Of a stretch of DNA of 64,000 nucleotides, positions 61,908 through 64,000 are shown piece after piece. The position numbers and the translations under genes are program-made. Under the pieces are notes generated by a model that saw only the letters and a list, made by a program, of their open reading frames with translations, did not search any database and had not been told where the DNA came from. Numbering within the stretch: the stretch's first letter is position 1; each line of letters begins with the position of its first letter. The DNA comes from Asparagopsis taxiformis (Eukaryota; Rhodophyta; Florideophyceae; Bonnemaisoniales; Bonnemaisoniaceae), in NCBI GenBank assembly GCA_030407315.1, contig JALQPE010002815.1, positions 1 through 64,000 of the forward strand. The letters run 5' to 3'.

Positions 61908-63910
61908 ATGTATGGCGCCGGATGGAATACAAAGATGATATCCGGAACTGTCATTCGAGTCATTAAAGGGAGAGGCAACAAGCGATCGATGACATTAATC
62001 GAGGCTGAGTGGGAGCTGGCTGATGGTAACAAGGTGACAGCCCTGCGTCTCTACAGTTTCAAGGCACCTGCCGATGATACAGATGAACAAATAACAGAAG
62101 GGGGAGATCAAGCTCAAGAGACTGTGAGTGACTAGAATGAGGCCGAAAATCAGATGCAGTCACTCCGCAAGAACGTATCATGAGTACAAGTGTTAATACT
62201 CTGCCATGTGACACTGAGTCAACCGGTGGGCCAATTGTCATCTGCAATGACGTGGAATGGACCGTGTCTGGATGTATCAATGCAAATGAATGGCTGGCGC
62301 CCCACTCGGCCGTGGAAGGTAATTGTTCCATTGGATGAGATAATATCTGAAGGGCACGGCCCATCAGATATGACACCGTATGACTATTTCCAGTGGATGT
62401 TTCCGATGGGATTTTTGAGCACTATCGTCTCATACTCTAATTACAAGCAGGAAAAGCGGAATCTCAAACCTACCTCGCTGGGAGATATCTTGAAGTATTT
62501 TGGAGTCATCATGAGTACAATGATTGTACTCATGTCACGATTTGAGTTCAGATTGAGGCGCTCACTCTGGAGTAGTCAGTCTGGGACCAAATACATCCCC
62601 ACACCAATGTTCGGACACATGTCACGCAAACGGTTTGAAGAGCTAAGACAGTACGTGACGAAACTGACCGGTGGGGTATCATATCCGAGTTTATCACCGC
62701 TATCAATAACCACAGAAGCTCTCAGGTATTCCCTTCCGATTCGATATGTGTCAATGAGAGTAAGTAAAGATGGTATGGTCTGGGAGGTGACTGGATCGAC
62801 ATCGGACTCCCACATTAAGTTACAATGGACTGCAAGCCCGAGAATGGATGTGAGCTTAAAACTGCATCATGTGGCAACAGTGCCATCATTCTCAGGATGG
62901 ATGTGGTGATGTCAGCCGAGGAGACATGTGGAAAAGCATTCGAGTCCGAAACGACGCATGGTGCTTCCGTCACATTAAGGCTCGTCGAGCCATGGTTTTA
63001 TACACACCGCCTCGTGTGTGCTGATTTATACTTTTCCTCTGTTGAAACGGCAGAAATACTCTTCAAGCATGGACTACGTTTTACTGGTGTCGTCAACAAT
63101 GCCACAAAGGGATACCCACTTCAGCATCTGTCACACTTGGAGATCGCGGGAAAGGTTGAACACGTGTCTATGGTTGCTAAAGATAGGGATGGTCCTGATC
63201 TGATGGCAGCTATGTGGATCGACCGTGACAGAAGGTACTTTATTAGTACAGCTGGTACTACTCAGCCTGGCACGCCAATATTCTGAGAGCGTTATCGAAG
63301 CAGTAATGGCAGGACATGGAAGGAGGAAATTGATATTCCGATTCCACAAGTATGTGAGACTTATTATGCGACTTGCTCGCAGTTTGACCGTCACAACCGA
63401 TGTCGCCAAGACAACCTTGTGCCGGAGAAGAAATTTGAAGTCAAGGAATAGTCGGCACTTGTCAACACGTCACTTTTGGCCATATGTGTCGTGGATGCAT
63501 CGAAGCTGTACTGTGGAGCCATGCATAACAGGGGCAAGATGACAACTCATTAGTTCTATACCCAATTGGCTGAAGGATTGATAGACAACTCCATGGATGC
63601 AATTGGATTACGTCAGCGAGAATCGGTTGCACCTGATATAGAAGAGATGGAGAGCGGTAGTGGCATTAGAACTCATTTGACACCGACTACTCGAACTCGC
63701 AGGACTTCCAATGGTAGGCATAGCGATGCTATCTATCAAGGTCGTTGCGAAATTTGCAAGGGAACAAAGAAGTCGAAGTTCGTATGCTCTACTTGCAAAC
63801 GACTATGCCAAAAGGATGGCTTTATCTGTCACCATCAGACTGGTCGTGATTGCTTCAAAAAGCATGTCGAGATGAGTCACGATCTTTCCTACTCATGTCC
63901 TTTTTACTAG
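61908..63910 (+). pseudogene. piggyBac-type transposase, decayed
   Basis: A PiggyBac DDE transposase (DDE_Tnp_1_7 type) that cuts and pastes at TTAA. In order: an N-terminal part (61908-62135), the helical region (DMTPYDYFQWMFP, YIPTPMFGHMSRKRFEELR), and the catalytic region with a motif CVNES where the family has CVDES, GDWIDIGLPH, second Asp at ADLYFSSVETAEILFKHGL, and third at AAMWIDRDRRYFIST. A C-terminal cysteine-rich finger follows (GRCEICKGTKKSKFVCSTC, FICHHQTGRDCFKKHVE). Frames change near 62310 and 62680. In-frame stops stand at 62765, 62816, 63284, about 63449 and about 63551. The first catalytic Asp is replaced by Asn. No transposon ends with TTAA were identified. Confidence 0.85.
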
Positions 63911-64000
63911 GTTTGATCTCTCTATGGATGCTTTAAACGCTTTTTAGTCACGCATTGGTGTCCAAAATAGAAAAATGAGGTACTCCTTTAGCCCCCTCCG
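63911..64000. other. Sequence after the piggyBac relic
   Basis: AT-rich end of the window. The transposon's right end may lie here or beyond; none was recognised. Confidence 0.3.

Noticed and set aside
61908..63910. piggyBac as a domesticated, functional gene
   Set aside because: At least two frame changes and five in-frame stops.

Overview
This is a eukaryotic nuclear window of a gene-poor, transposon-rich kind. Large ORFs are intronless, three genes have TATA boxes about 110-120 bp before the ATG, and there are Ty3/gypsy chromodomain retrotransposons, PIF/Harbinger and piggyBac DNA transposons and foldback elements. The intron-poor genes, an Apaf-1-like NB-ARC/WD40 gene and a DM9-repeat gene would fit a red macroalga (florideophyte), but that assignment is inference; only the eukaryotic, TE-rich nature is seen directly.

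Layout. 1-4.98 kb: non-coding, AT-rich DNA with an old ~915-bp tandem duplication, three foldback elements and a 35-bp tandem repeat. 4.99-15.19 kb: a CpG-rich Ty3/gypsy element on the minus strand (element 1) with almost identical LTRs, an intact gag, a pol gene with its whole RT/RNase H/integrase core missing, and a decayed antisense accessory ORF. 16.6-20.3 kb: a complete PIF/Harbinger element with 49-bp inverted ends, a decayed Myb/SANT-like partner and a transposase broken by one TGA. 20.8-21.9 kb: the ruin of an NB-ARC/WD40 paralogue that carries a TIR domain AFTER the WD40 propeller. 25.1-26.2 kb: a two-repeat DM9 gene, killed by a solo LTR (TSD gtcag) and by a nonsense codon. 26.7-38.4 kb: the host gene island, with an N-myristoylated NB-ARC-WD40 protein, a head-to-head pair of paralogous ~600-aa proteins of unknown family, and a two-pass membrane protein. 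38.4-42.2 kb: GC-rich DNA without a sure gene, an 8-bp satellite and strong hairpins.

42.2-55.4 kb is the best-preserved system. A full-length Ty3/gypsy chromovirus (element 2, 12.46 kb, minus strand, TSD ccaac, LTRs differing at only 4 sites) sits inside an older 683-bp solo LTR of its own family (TSD ggaaa, opposite orientation). It has intact gag (641 aa) and pol (1671 aa), joined by a TAATG stop/start overlap, and an intact antisense ORF of 1088 aa between pol and the 3' LTR. Element 1 has a decayed ORF at the same place and orientation. 56.0-60.8 kb: a rearranged relative of element 1 (element 3, plus strand) that ends in an inverted LTR. 60.8-63.9 kb: a gag-like relic and a decayed piggyBac transposase.

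The most interesting signals are the lineage-wide antisense ORF of these retrotransposons, their shared 18-nt primer-binding site (predicted tRNA-Tyr), the TAATG gag-pol junction, and the NB-ARC/WD40 genes with a myristoylated N-terminus in one copy and a C-terminal TIR domain in the decayed copy.
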